A DNA stretch of 64,000 bases from Nocardioides flavus (ex Wang et al. 2016) (GTDB taxonomy: Bacteria; Actinomycetota; Actinomycetes; Propionibacteriales; Nocardioidaceae). The stretch is taken from the NCBI RefSeq assembly GCF_014653115.1, contig NZ_BNAD01000007.1, forward strand, positions 107,150 to 171,149. Direction: 5' to 3'. The translations under genes were made by a program, and so were the position numbers. The notes beneath the pieces are model-generated. The model had not been told where the DNA came from. It saw only the letters and a list, made by a program, of their open reading frames with translations, and made no database searches. Positions 1 to 8,886 of the stretch are shown piece by piece. Position 1 is the stretch's first letter. Each line of letters opens with the position of its first letter.

Positions 1-135
1 CCGCATGATGCCGGCGGGGATCGCCGACACCGCGACCATTCCGGTCGAGTCGCCCGGGCGCACGAGGTTGCCGTCCCGGGTGGGCCGGGAGGTGTTCCCG
101 GGACTGCAGACGGGAGGCTGCCGCGCCGTCAGACT

Positions 136-2013
136 GTGGACATGTTCTTCACGGCCGTTGTGTTCGCGACGGTGGTCCCGATCACGCTTGGTCTGCTGCT
201 CGTGCGGCGTGGTCAGCGTCGGATCGGCTGCCTGCTGGTGGCGCACGGGCTGTCGGTGGGCCTGCTGTTGGGTGGCTCCGAGTTCACGAGCACGACCACG
301 GCGGCCTTGGTTGCCGACCAGCTGCTCGCCGGCGGTTGGGTCTTCCTGTTCCTATGGTTGGTCCTGATCGCCTACGTCTTGCCCGATGGGCGTCCGCTGT
401 CAAGTCGGTGGCTGCTCTGGGTCCGTGTTGGGCTGGCGGGCGCAGCGCTGCTTCTCGTGGGTGCGGCCGGTGACCGGAGTACGTTCCGGCAGGAGCACGA
501 CGGGCTCGCCCCACCGGTGGCGTGGCTATCGCCGGCGGTGTCGGCAGTTCTCGGGACGGTCGGGCTGCTGCTCGTCGTACTTCTGTTCTTCGGCTCCGCT
601 GTCGCCGTGCGCAGCCGGCTCAAGGCATCGGCGGGCGAGACCAGGCTGCAACTCCTGTGGCTGGTCTGGGGTGCGCTGGCCGTCCCGCTGGGGCTGCTCC
701 TCCTGTGGGCGAATCACTTCCTGCTGAGTGACATTCCCTGGATTACCGCTGCCGTTTTCACCGGTGTCAGCACTGCGCTGCCTGCCACCATCACGATCGC
801 GATCTTGCGCTATCGCCTCTTCGACATCCAGCTCGTCCTCAGCCGCACGCTCACCTATGGCGTCCTGGTTGTCGGTGTGGTGGCGTTGTACGCACTGCTG
901 CTCCTCGCTGTCGCCCGCGTCGGCGGAAACGACACCTTGGGTGGCCTACTCACGGTCGCCGTGGTCGCAGTCGCGGTGCACCCGGCCTACGCTTGGCTCG
1001 GCTGGCGGGTCGAGCGGTGGGTCTACGGCTACAGGTCCCAGCCGCACCAAGCCCTCCGCCTGCTCGCCGACCGGGCCGACGCTGCAGCATCTGACACGTT
1101 CGGCACTCCGGTCACCGACGCGGTCACTGATGCGATCGCCGAAGCTCTCCGTGCCGATCGCGCGTGGGTGGACACCCGGCCCGGCGACGCGGACGATCGT
1201 GTCGTCCGGACGCCGCTGGTGCATCGCGGCGAGAGTTTCGGATATCTCGCGGTGGCAGTGCCGCACGGTCGGGAGCTGTCATCCGCGGATCTGGCTCTCC
1301 TCCGCGACCTTGCCCGGTATGCGGCGGTCCTCGTCCGATCGGAGAGACAGGGCCAGGCTCTTCGCGAGTCGCGTTCGCGGATCGTGGCCGGCCGCGAGGA
1401 GGAGCGCCGCCGGCTCCGCCGAGACCTTCACGACGGGGTCGGCCCGGCGCTGGCAGCCGTCGTGCTCAAGCTCAACGCCGCGCAGTCACGCGCCGATGTC
1501 GACGCGCGCGCCGCACTGCTTGCCGAGGCACGCGAGGAGGTCAAGGACGCTATCGCGGAGGTGCGCCGGCTCGTCGACGACCTAAGGCCGCCGGCGATCG
1601 ACGAGGTCGGCTTGCTTGCGGCGATCCGGCATCGCGCTGGGGCATTGTCCGGGGGGCTGACGATTGAGGTGTCCGGGCCGGAGCCGCTGCCCGCGCTGCC
1701 CGCGGCGGTCGAGGTCGCTGCCTTCCGAATAGCATCTGAGGCGATGACAAACGCCGTCCGCCATGCTGGCGCGAGCCGCTGCCGGGTCGACGTGTCTTTG
1801 AACGGTTGCCTAGAACTCACCATCGCGGACAACGGGCGCGGTCAAGCGCTGGCGACTACGAGCGGGGTGGGGTGGACGTCGATGCGCGAGCGTGCCGCCG
1901 AGCTAGGTGGCACCTGCGACATCTCCGACCGGCGAGAAGGAGGCCTCCTCGTGCGTGCGGTCCTGCCTGTTGAGGAGCCTCCGGCGAGCGCGGAGAGCCG
2001 GGTCGAGCGATGA
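136..2013 (+). CDS. Membrane sensor histidine kinase (NarL/DesK type)
   Basis: This is the sensor half of a two-component system. Residues 1-290 hold about eight hydrophobic segments. Residues 305-400 look like a GAF-type sensor segment. The dimerisation/phosphoacceptor helix is of the HisKA_3 type, with RRDLHDG placing the phosphorylated histidine at residue 432. A HATPase domain follows, with an N-box (asparagine about 539) and a DNGRG glycine box at 565-569. The start is GTG 136, with an alternative ATG at 142. The stop codon overlaps the response regulator start (ATGA), so the two are translationally coupled. The stimulus cannot be inferred. The pair sits inside what looks like an integrated element, next to a broken FtsX permease gene, and such kinases often control an ABC exporter. 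Confidence 0.93.
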   Translation: MDMFFTAVVFATVVPITLGLLLVRRGQRRIGCLLVAHGLSVGLLLGGSEFTSTTTAALVADQLLAGGWVFLFLWLVLIAYVLPDGRPLSSRWLLWVRVGLAGAALLLVGAAGDRSTFRQEHDGLAPPVAWLSPAVSAVLGTVGLLLVVLLFFGSAVAVRSRLKASAGETRLQLLWLVWGALAVPLGLLLLWANHFLLSDIPWITAAVFTGVSTALPATITIAILRYRLFDIQLVLSRTLTYGVLVVGVVALYALLLLAVARVGGNDTLGGLLTVAVVAVAVHPAYAWLGWRVERWVYGYRSQPHQALRLLADRADAAASDTFGTPVTDAVTDAIAEALRADRAWVDTRPGDADDRVVRTPLVHRGESFGYLAVAVPHGRELSSADLALLRDLARYAAVLVRSERQGQALRESRSRIVAGREEERRRLRRDLHDGVGPALAAVVLKLNAAQSRADVDARAALLAEAREEVKDAIAEVRRLVDDLRPPAIDEVGLLAAIRHRAGALSGGLTIEVSGPEPLPALPAAVEVAAFRIASEAMTNAVRHAGASRCRVDVSLNGCLELTIADNGRGQALATTSGVGWTSMRERAAELGGTCDISDRREGGLLVRAVLPVEEPPASAESRVER

Positions 2014-2654
2014 TCCGGCTGCTCGCGGTCGACGACCACCCGGCGTACCGGCGCGGCCTCGAGCTGATGCTCGCCGACGTCGACGACATCGACATCGTCG
2101 GTGAGGCTGAAACCGGTCTACGCGCCGTGGAGCTTGCCGAAGAGCTGGCTCCCGACGTCGTGCTGATGGACCTGCGGATGCCCGAGCTGGACGGCATCGA
2201 GGCGACGCGAAGAATCAACCGGGGCGCGTTCGCCCCGGCGGTCGTCGTCCTCACGATGTTCGAGGACGACGACTCCGTCTTCGCGGCGATGCGCGCCGGC
2301 GCCCGCGGCTACCTCCTCAAGGGAGCAGAGCAGGACGAGATCGTGCGCGCGGTCCGCGCCGCCGCGGCAGGCGAGGCGATCTTCGGCCGCGAGATCGCCC
2401 AACGTGTCATCGCCCACTTCGCCCGCGGCGCCGGATCCACTGCAGCTGCTTTCCCCTCGCTGACCGATCGCGAGCGCGAGGTGTTGGAGCTGGTCGCTGC
2501 TGGCAAGGGCAACTCGATCATCGCCCACGAGTTGATGATCAACCTGAAGACGGTACGCAACCACGTATCCAACGTCCTCAACAAGCTCCAGGTCTCCGAC
2601 CGGTCCGCGGCCATCGTGAAGGCACGCGAAGCGGGCCTGGGGGGTGGCAAGTGA
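2010..2654 (+). CDS. NarL/FixJ-family response regulator with LuxR HTH
   Basis: The 214-residue protein has an N-terminal receiver domain (VDDHPAYRRG start; phosphoacceptor aspartate 54 in VVLMDLRMP; conserved T and K further on in TMFEDDD and LLKG). A linker leads to a C-terminal LuxR-type HTH at about 145-210 (LTDREREVLELVAAGKGNSIIA, then LKTVRNHVSNVLNKL). It is the cognate partner of the preceding kinase, whose stop it overlaps by four bases. It should act as a phosphorylation-dependent transcription factor. Its target operon is not evident: the only nearby candidate is the truncated permease gene on the opposite strand. Confidence 0.95.
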   Translation: MIRLLAVDDHPAYRRGLELMLADVDDIDIVGEAETGLRAVELAEELAPDVVLMDLRMPELDGIEATRRINRGAFAPAVVVLTMFEDDDSVFAAMRAGARGYLLKGAEQDEIVRAVRAAAAGEAIFGREIAQRVIAHFARGAGSTAAAFPSLTDREREVLELVAAGKGNSIIAHELMINLKTVRNHVSNVLNKLQVSDRSAAIVKAREAGLGGGK

Positions 2655-2757
2655 CTGTGCCGTCAGACGATGGGCATCTGGGACCCGTCGTCGGCTCGTG
2701 CGCGGGCCGACGGGGTCTCTGTGCTGGACGAGCCGACATCGACTTTCAGGTCGCGGC

Positions 2758-3180
2758 TTACTCGCGGGCTGCGGCGAGGGTGATCGGGTTGGTGCGGTTG
2801 GCGAGCCAGGTGCCGATCGTGGCGGTGCCGACAACGGCGGTGATGCTGACCGCGGTGAGGGTCAGGAGTGTGGCCCAGGGGATGACGAGTACGGGTTCGC
2901 CGAGGAGTGTCAAGAATCCCCGGCGTGCTGCAAGCAGGCAGCATGCGGCGGCAGCAGCGCCCAGAATGACACCGATGGCTGAGACGGCGAGGGCCTCGAG
3001 TGCTGAGGTGCGGATGGTCTGGCCTCGGGTGAGTCCGCTGAGTCGCGCGACGGCGAGCTCGCGTTTGCGGGCGGCCGCGGCGAGCGCGACGGCGTTGATG
3101 ACGGCGATGAGCGCGTAGAGGCCGCCGAGTCTCGCGGAGCGCGCCAGTGCAGGATCGGCTTGCGGGACGGCTGACCCGCA
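2758..3180 (-). pseudogene. 3' remnant of an FtsX-like ABC transporter permease gene
   Basis: Reading the minus strand from about 3180 down to the TAA at 2760-2758 gives about 140 residues typical of an FtsX permease C-terminus: a helix with GGLYALIAVINAVALAA, a cytoplasmic loop with RKRELAVARLSGLT, two further hydrophobic helices, and an end at NPITLAAARE. No ATG or GTG start exists in this frame. Upstream of about 3180 the translation loses membrane character, and it meets a stop near 3288. The 5' two thirds of the gene are therefore missing. The remnant converges on the two-component operon and lies about 230 bp from a tRNA fragment, consistent with truncation by an integration or deletion event. 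Confidence 0.72.
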
Positions 3181-3407
3181 CTTCGCTACCAGAGCTCGCG
3201 TCGCTAGGCCGAGTCGGCGGATGCGGCAGGGACGGTCCCAACAAGGCCGGGCAAATCGGTGGACGTTTACTAGTCGAAAACCCCGTCAGATCCCGGCCAA
3301 TGGAAACTCGTTCGAACAAAGTCTCGCCAGGTCCCAGGGTGGAGTCCTTGCAGGTCAGAGCCGGTAGGGGCAAGCAGAACCAAAGGTCGCTTCGCAGCCT
3401 GATCAAC

Positions 3408-3446
3408 GTCAAGGGGTCGCAGGTTCAAATCCTGTCAGCCCGACCA
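3408..3446 (+). repeat. tRNA 3'-end fragment (tRNA-Pro-like), probable attachment site
   Basis: The stretch contains a complete T-arm (stem-loop GCAGG-TTCAAAT-CCTGT), the 3' strand of an acceptor stem (CAGCCCG), a discriminator A and an encoded CCA. Before it comes GTCAAGG, which matches the 3' side of an anticodon stem plus part of a variable region. The 5' half of the tRNA (D-arm, anticodon) is absent in the preceding bases. It resembles the 3' half of an actinobacterial tRNA-Pro(GGG); the isotype is from memory. Displaced tRNA 3' ends of this size are typical att duplications made by tyrosine integrases, so the intact tRNA would lie at the other end of the element, outside the window. Confidence 0.7.
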
Positions 3447-3447
3447 T

Positions 3448-3501
3448 GTGATGTCGCAGGACATCACGAGCTCCCGGACCTACGACATGTGGGTCCGGGA
3501 G
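3448..3501 (+). terminator. Two consecutive hairpins after the tRNA fragment
   Basis: An 8-bp perfect stem GTGATGTC/GACATCAC (3448-3455 with 3460-3467) is followed by a 10-bp perfect stem CTCCCGGACC/GGTCCGGGAG (3471-3480 with 3492-3501) and then GTCGTCATTTTC. The second looks like the native terminator of the tRNA gene. It has stayed attached to the displaced 3' end. Confidence 0.65.
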
Positions 3502-3553
3502 TCGTCATTTTCGGTGTGATGGGGGAGGGCCTCGGCGTGAAGATGGACCACCC

Positions 3554-4282
3554 GTGAGCCTCGACCTGCCGACGGAGCACCTCCTCCTGCTCGCAGCGGT
3601 CACCTTCCTCGGTGCGATGCTGCAAGGTGTGGTCGGTCTGGGCCTCGGGCTCCTGGTGGCGCCGATCGCCGGGATCATCGAGCCCGCCCTGCTCCCGGGC
3701 GTACCGCTGTGCCTGGCACTGGTCATGCCACTGCTCACGTTGACCAAGGACGTCAGGCACGTGGACTGGCCGGCGCTGGCCTGGGCGCTGCCGGCCCGCG
3801 TCCCGGGCACCGTCGTCGGCGTGGTCGTCGTGGCGCTCGCGACCCCCGAGCAGATCGGCGTCATCGTCGGCCTGGCGGTGTTGGTCGCGGTGCTCCTGAC
3901 CGTCCGCACGGTGCAGATACCGGTCACGCGTGCATCGCTCGCCGGTGCGGGCTTCGTGTCCGGCGTCACCGGCACGGCCACCTCGATCGGTGGTCCGCCC
4001 CTGGCGTTGCTGTTGCAGCGTCGCCCGCCCGACCAGACCCGAGGCACGCTGGGCGCCTACTTCGTCGTCGGAGCGGCCTTCTCCGTCATCGGCCTGTGGG
4101 CATCGGGGCACCTGGTCCTCCGAGACGTCAGCGTGGCACTGGCCATGCTGCCTGCGATGACGCTGGGCTTCTACGCGGCGATGTTCCTCCGCAGCCGCGT
4201 TCCTGCGGCCTCGTTGCGAGGGACGTTGCTCCTGGTGTGCGCGGTGAGCGCCCTGGTCCTGGTCGTGCGAAGCATCTCGTAG
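3554..4282 (+). CDS. TauE/SafE-family membrane transporter (sulfite/anion exporter type)
   Basis: This 242-residue integral membrane protein is rich in hydrophobic helices. It carries the duplicated family pattern: GAMLQGVVGLGLGLLVAPI near the N-terminus and GFVSGVTGTATSIGGPP in the second half. The length fits the DUF81/TauE-SafE family, whose members export sulfite, sulfoacetate or other small organosulfur anions. The start is GTG 3554, because an upstream GTG frame closes at once. It is the first intact gene to the right of the tRNA fragment and stands alone. The actual substrate cannot be read from the sequence. Confidence 0.88.
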   Translation: MSLDLPTEHLLLLAAVTFLGAMLQGVVGLGLGLLVAPIAGIIEPALLPGVPLCLALVMPLLTLTKDVRHVDWPALAWALPARVPGTVVGVVVVALATPEQIGVIVGLAVLVAVLLTVRTVQIPVTRASLAGAGFVSGVTGTATSIGGPPLALLLQRRPPDQTRGTLGAYFVVGAAFSVIGLWASGHLVLRDVSVALAMLPAMTLGFYAAMFLRSRVPAASLRGTLLLVCAVSALVLVVRSIS

Positions 4283-4478
4283 CCGATGAGGTGGTGCGCC
4301 GGCTGGACACAATTCTCTCGACCCCACAACTTTGCATGTCCGGCGGACGTCATGTTCAAGTGACCGGACCGGTCTGCGCACTGCGGAGCGGTCGACGAGT
4401 CCTGCCGCGGCCCGGTGACGGGCCGTACGGCGGGCGGAAGCACCACGTCGCCACCGCGGTGGCGACCGGAAGGAACCC

Positions 4479-5936
4479 GTGTCGAGACTGCTCACCCTGC
4501 TCACCGCCCTGTGCCTCACCCTGGGCGTCCTCGCGACGGAGGCGCCCGTCGCGCCGGCCGCATCGGGAGGGGTGATGGCCTCCACCCCGATTGCTGCGAA
4601 GGTCACGGCCGAGGACCGCCGGCGCTGGAAGGCGCCCCGGGGCCCGTTCTTCAACGACCCCCGGCGCAAGAAGGGCTGGTTCCGGATCGAGCGCAAGGTC
4701 ATCGACACGATCAAGCACACGCGCAAGGGGTCGACGATCCGCATCGCGGTCTACTCCTTCGACCGGATGCCCGTCGCCAGGGCCCTGATCGCCGCGCACC
4801 GCCGCGGCGTCAAGGTGCAGATGATCCTCAACGACCACCAGTACACGAAGGCGATGCGCGCGGTCCGCAAGGAGATCGGTGCCAAGCGCTACCGCTCGAG
4901 CTTCATCTACCGCTGCACGGCGGGGTGCCGGAGCAAGCAGAACCAGTACAACAACATGCACACGAAGTTCTACTCGTTCTCCCAGGCCGGTCGGTCCAAG
5001 GACGTCCTGGCCGTCGGGTCGGCCAACCTGATGCTCAACGCCGACATCCACCAGTGGAACGACCTCTACTTCACCTCCGGCGACCACGAGCTGTTCCGCC
5101 AGTTCGTACGGCTCTTCAACGACATGCGCAAGGACCACTCCACCCGCCAGCCGCCGCAGTTCTTCTGCGGCACCCCCGCCAACGGCGTCGCGTGCGACGA
5201 CTCGGTCGACAAGCACACCGTCTGGGCGTGGCCCAAGCCGTCGGGCCCGAAGAACGACCTCGTGCTGGACCTGCTCAACAAGGTGCAGTGCCTGACGCCG
5301 GACGGCGCCGGCGGGCAGAAGCGCACTCGCCTCGCGGTGTCGATGCACACCATGCGCGGCAACCGGGGCGACTACCTCGCCTCCGCGATCCGGCAGAAGT
5401 GGATCGAGGGGTGCAAGGTGCGGGTGATGTACGGCCTCATCGGCTACCACACCAAGCGGGTCGTCGGCGCTCCCACGGCACGCGGCCGGATCCCGCTGCG
5501 ATCGACCGGCCTCGACTTCAACCCCGACGACGACTACGACCTCAACAAGGACGGCAAGGACGACCTGATCCTGACCTACTACAGCCACCAGAAGTACGTC
5601 GCGATCCAGGGCAGCTACAACGGCAACCCGGACACGCACATGGTCGTGACGGGCTCGGCCAACTGGGCGAGCCTCAGCCCCGGCAACGACGAGCTGTGGA
5701 TGACGATCCGCGGCAAGAAGCTGACCCGGAAGTACGTCCGGAACTTCGACTACCAGTGGAAGAAGAAGCGCAACTCCCGCAACGCCTACACGACCACCTA
5801 CGTGAACTTCCGCGTCAAGCGCACGGTCGTCGGCGAGGACGGGGAGAGCCGTACGGTCTGGCGCACGGAGCGTCGCCCGGTCGTCACGATCGAGCCGGAC
5901 CCCTACCGGCCGGGACCCACCTGGGAGAACGACTGA
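4479..5936 (+). CDS. Secreted phospholipase D-like protein
   Basis: Residues 1-29 form a signal peptide (hydrophobic LLTLLTALCLTLGVLA, then an alanine-rich cleavage region). The mature protein has two PLD-type half domains. The first carries MHTKFYSFS with the HxK pair at residues 161/163, followed by GSANLM. The second carries HQKYVAIQG near residue 370 and GSANWAS. Together these give the bipartite HKD-like active site. Four cysteines at about 146-150 and in the middle part could form disulfides, as expected for an exported protein. The substrate (phospholipid, nucleic acid or other phosphodiester) is unknown. The start is GTG 4479 with a good GGAAGG ribosome site. Confidence 0.85.
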   Translation: MSRLLTLLTALCLTLGVLATEAPVAPAASGGVMASTPIAAKVTAEDRRRWKAPRGPFFNDPRRKKGWFRIERKVIDTIKHTRKGSTIRIAVYSFDRMPVARALIAAHRRGVKVQMILNDHQYTKAMRAVRKEIGAKRYRSSFIYRCTAGCRSKQNQYNNMHTKFYSFSQAGRSKDVLAVGSANLMLNADIHQWNDLYFTSGDHELFRQFVRLFNDMRKDHSTRQPPQFFCGTPANGVACDDSVDKHTVWAWPKPSGPKNDLVLDLLNKVQCLTPDGAGGQKRTRLAVSMHTMRGNRGDYLASAIRQKWIEGCKVRVMYGLIGYHTKRVVGAPTARGRIPLRSTGLDFNPDDDYDLNKDGKDDLILTYYSHQKYVAIQGSYNGNPDTHMVVTGSANWASLSPGNDELWMTIRGKKLTRKYVRNFDYQWKKKRNSRNAYTTTYVNFRVKRTVVGEDGESRTVWRTERRPVVTIEPDPYRPGPTWEND

Positions 5937-6112
5937 GGACCGCTGGTCCAGACCATCGCAGAATTTCCGGACCACCCCGTAACAGGCGGCGCGGCGACGG
6001 CGCTGAGCAAGTGAGCGACCGCGTCCCGCTGGGTCCAGCACCGCCCACCCGTACCTCGACCTCCCGCCGGGGTACGGATCCCCCCAGAGGCGGTGGGACG
6101 ACCTGAAAGACG

Positions 6113-6157
6113 CACACCACAGCGGCGCGGCCCCAGGGTCGCGCCGCTGCTGTGTGT
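6113..6157. terminator. Bidirectional terminator hairpin
   Basis: A long GC-rich stem, about 15 pairs with a small mismatch (ACACCACAGCGGCGC against GCGCCGCTGCTGTGT), lies between the convergent phospholipase D-like gene and the dehydratase gene. The 170 bases between the phospholipase stop and the hairpin contain no supported gene. Confidence 0.6.
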
Positions 6158-6173
6158 CTCGGAACGGGACGCG

Positions 6174-7100
6174 CTAGGCCAGGGTTGTCGGATCGGTGTT
6201 GGCGCCGCAGACCACGACGGCCACGCGCTCGCCGGCCGCCGGCACGTAGGCGCCGGTCAGCAGGGCGGCCATCGCCGCCGCCGCGCCGTGCTCCGAGGCG
6301 ATCCGGTGCTCGGCCCACAGGTGCCTGCGCGCCGCCACGATGTCGTCGTCGTCCACGAGCACCGCGACCGGGGGCTCGGCCCGTGCCGCGGCGAGGGCGA
6401 GGTCGCCGATGCGGCGGGCGCCGAGCGAGTCCGCTGCGACGCCTGACACGTCCACGTCGACCGCATGTCCGGCGGCCATTGCCGCGTGCAGCGTGGGGAT
6501 CAGCCGCGGCTCGACCGCGACCACCCGCGCCCGACCGCGGGCGGCCGCTGCCACGCCGGCGTACAGGCCACCGCCCCCCACGGCGACGACGATCGTGTCG
6601 ATGTCCGGCTCGTCCTCGAGGAGCTCCTCGGCCAGCGTGCCGGCCCCCGCGGCGACCTCCGGCTGGTCGTACGCGTGGGCGAACGTCGCTCCCTGCTCCT
6701 GCGCGAACAGCACGGCGGCTTCCTGGGCCTCGGCGAACTCCGCCCCGACCCGCCGCACGTCCGCGCCGTAGCGCCGGATGCGCTCCACCTTCACCGCGGG
6801 AGCGGTCTCGGGGACGAACACCGTGGCACGCACGCCGAGCTCGCGGGCCACGAACGCCTGCGCGAGCCCGGCGTTGCCGCCCGAGGCGACCACGATGCCG
6901 GCCTCGCCCAGCTCGCCGCGCTCGCGCGCCGCGAGCTGCCGGTTGAACGCCCCGCGCGTCTTGAAGACACCGCAGTGCTGGAGGTGCTCGCACTTGAGCC
7001 ACAGCCGGTCGCGTCCGGAGGGCGCCAGCAGCGGAGTGCGGCGCACGTGCCCGGCGATCCGGTCGCGGGCGGCCAGCACGTCGTCCCGGGTGATCGTCAC
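6174..7100 (-). CDS. Threonine/serine dehydratase-like PLP enzyme
   Basis: This is a fold-type II PLP enzyme of 308 residues. FKTRGAFN carries the Schiff-base lysine (about residue 47). SGGNAG is the substrate/cofactor asparagine loop. GGGGLYAG is the phosphate-binding glycine loop. It matches short catabolic threonine/serine dehydratases that lack the C-terminal ACT regulatory domain, and would deaminate threonine or serine to the 2-oxo acid and ammonia. A related family member could be a serine racemase or 1,4-diaminobutyrate-type enzyme, so the substrate is not certain. The GTG 7100 start lies 30 bp beyond the sulfatase stop, suggesting co-transcription. Confidence 0.85.
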   Translation of the reverse strand: MTITRDDVLAARDRIAGHVRRTPLLAPSGRDRLWLKCEHLQHCGVFKTRGAFNRQLAARERGELGEAGIVVASGGNAGLAQAFVARELGVRATVFVPETAPAVKVERIRRYGADVRRVGAEFAEAQEAAVLFAQEQGATFAHAYDQPEVAAGAGTLAEELLEDEPDIDTIVVAVGGGGLYAGVAAAARGRARVVAVEPRLIPTLHAAMAAGHAVDVDVSGVAADSLGARRIGDLALAAARAEPPVAVLVDDDDIVAARRHLWAEHRIASEHGAAAAMAALLTGAYVPAAGERVAVVVCGANTDPTTLA

Positions 7101-7130
7101 CGGGCCATCATCCCTCGGAGGCGGGGACGC

Positions 7131-8654
7131 TCAGGGCGACGGCACCCGAGCGACGCCGCCGCTCGGGCCGGGCAGCGGACCGAACTGCTGGTTGCACGTC
7201 CACCCGGCGCACGTCACCAGCGCGAGGCGGCGACGTTCGAGCGCCTCCCTGACCTCGGCGTAGGCCGGGTCGTCGACCACGTTGAGCGTCTCGTGGGGGT
7301 CCAGGAGCCGGTCGTAGAGGAACGCGTCGCTCCCGTCGGTGCCGTAGAGGTAGCGCTCGGTGCGCACGCCCCGGTGCGACCACCCGTCGCCCAGGGTCCG
7401 CCCGGTCTGGATCAGGGTGGTGTCGCGGAAGGGCTGGGCCTCGCCGCGGAGGGTGGGTGCGAGGGAGGCGCCGTCGACCTGCCACTGCGGGGCGACGCCG
7501 GTGAGCGCGGCGAACGTCGCGGGCAGGTCCACGAGGGTGGCGGGGACGTCGGAGGTGCTGCCCTCCACGACCCCTGGCCCGCGCACGAGCAGCGGCACCT
7601 GCAGCGCCTCGTCGGTCAGCACGTCCTTGCCGACGAAGCGGTGCTCGCCGAGGGAGTAGCCGTTGTCGGAGGTGAACACGACGTAGGTGTCATCGAGGAC
7701 GCCCTCCTCGGCCAGCGTCGCGACCAGGGAGCCGACGGCACGGTCCACCGCCTGCAGGGACTGCAGCCGGGCGGTGTTCTCGGCCGCGACGTCGGTCCGC
7801 GACGCCGGCGCCAGGTTGCGCAGGTAGCGCGGCTGGTCGGAGACGTCGGCCTCGTTGAAGGCGGGGTCGTCGAAGGCGGCAGGCCGAGCGTCGAGGAACA
7901 GGTCGTCGTCCTGCGGCGCGGCCGGCGGCAGCCCTCGGCCGCCCTCGGGGGTGATCCGGTAGTGGGGCGCGAGGTGCCAGGCGTACACGACGAACGGGTC
8001 ACCGCTCCGGGCGAAGTCCCTCAGCGCACGGTTGGTGCGGTCCTCGATCACCGAGGTGACGTAGCTGTCGGTGTAGCGGCGCGGGGTCCCGTCGCCACTC
8101 ATCGTGAAGTCCACGTAGTCGTAGGTGCCTCGGGTCAGTGCGTCCCAGCGCGACCAGCCGGCCGGGCGCACGTCGCGGGGGCCGTAGCCATTGAGGAACT
8201 TGCCGACGAACGCCGTGCGGTAGCCGCTGTCGCGGAACCACACGCTCGCCTCCTCGCCCGGGTCGAGTGCGGCGAAGCCGCCGTGCTCGCCGCGGTTGTG
8301 CTGCACACCGTTGTTCTGCGCGTACTGGCCGGTGGCGAGCTGGGCGCGCGCCGGGCAGCACAGCGGGTGCGGCGAGATCGCGTCGGTGAACTCCATCCCC
8401 TGGTCGGCCAGCAGGCGTCGCGTGATCGGCATGTGGTCGAGGTCGTCGTCACGCATGTCGTCGGTGAGGACGAAGACCAGGTTGGGCTGCGACGCCGTCG
8501 TCGCCGCTGACGCCGAGCCGGTGCCCTGCACCATCCGTACGGAGCCCGCCTCTGCGGCGCCGCCGGCGTCACCGGTCGTGCTGACCGTGGCCAGGGTGGC
8601 GACGAGCACGACGAGGAGGGCAGCCGAGATCGACTGTGCCCACGCTCGCATCAT
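7131..8654 (-). CDS. Secreted type I sulfatase
   Basis: The 507-residue protein begins with a signal peptide (ISAALLVVLVATLATVS). Then come LVFVLTDDMRDDD, the metal-binding aspartate pair near the mature N-terminus, and CCPAR, which fits the C-x-P-x-R formylglycine motif. In type I sulfatases this cysteine becomes the catalytic formylglycine. FTSDNGYSLGEHR later supplies the conserved D-N-G metal and active-site set. It hydrolyses sulfate esters outside the membrane; the natural substrate is unknown. A clear GAGGGGC ribosome site precedes ATG 8654. The frame stays open far upstream, but signal peptide and ribosome site fix this start. Its maturation needs a formylglycine-generating enzyme, which is not in this window. 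Confidence 0.92.
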   Translation of the reverse strand: MMRAWAQSISAALLVVLVATLATVSTTGDAGGAAEAGSVRMVQGTGSASAATTASQPNLVFVLTDDMRDDDLDHMPITRRLLADQGMEFTDAISPHPLCCPARAQLATGQYAQNNGVQHNRGEHGGFAALDPGEEASVWFRDSGYRTAFVGKFLNGYGPRDVRPAGWSRWDALTRGTYDYVDFTMSGDGTPRRYTDSYVTSVIEDRTNRALRDFARSGDPFVVYAWHLAPHYRITPEGGRGLPPAAPQDDDLFLDARPAAFDDPAFNEADVSDQPRYLRNLAPASRTDVAAENTARLQSLQAVDRAVGSLVATLAEEGVLDDTYVVFTSDNGYSLGEHRFVGKDVLTDEALQVPLLVRGPGVVEGSTSDVPATLVDLPATFAALTGVAPQWQVDGASLAPTLRGEAQPFRDTTLIQTGRTLGDGWSHRGVRTERYLYGTDGSDAFLYDRLLDPHETLNVVDDPAYAEVREALERRRLALVTCAGWTCNQQFGPLPGPSGGVARVPSP

Positions 8655-8877
8655 GCCCCTCGCCGAGACCCTGAGGGTCCTGATCGTCCGCCCTGTTCGG
8701 GCGCAACAGTAGGGCGGGGCCCGGCCCTCACCCAAAGCGACACGTCGACTGTGGCCGCGACGGTTCCAGCCGCTAGCCTGTGGTCCCGCCGAGAGCCGGC
8801 ACGATCCGCACGAAGGAGCCTGCAGCACCCGCCATGGACGAGAGTCAAAGTCCCCGCACGACCGCACTGACCACCGG
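8655..8877. promoter_or_regulatory. Divergent intergenic region with possible leader ORF
   Basis: This region separates the sulfatase gene (minus) from the CorC-like operon (plus). A -10-like TAGCCT lies at 8775-8780. Downstream, GAAGGAG is followed by ATG 8834, which opens an 18-codon frame ending in a TGA that overlaps the GTG at 8887 by four bases (GTGA). This could be a short leader peptide coupled to the transporter gene, or it may be chance. Confidence 0.35.
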
Positions 8878-8886
8878 GTGCGCGTC

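Noticed and set aside
1..63. Minus-strand frame from GTG at 63 reading off the left end (VRPGDSTGMVAVSAIPAG).
   Set aside because: Only 21 codons are visible, with no ribosome site and no recognisable family; it could be a real divergent gene but cannot be supported.
3181..3407. Possible integrase gene end between the permease remnant and the tRNA fragment.
   Set aside because: Neither strand shows the R-H-R-Y recombinase motifs; no gene can be supported.
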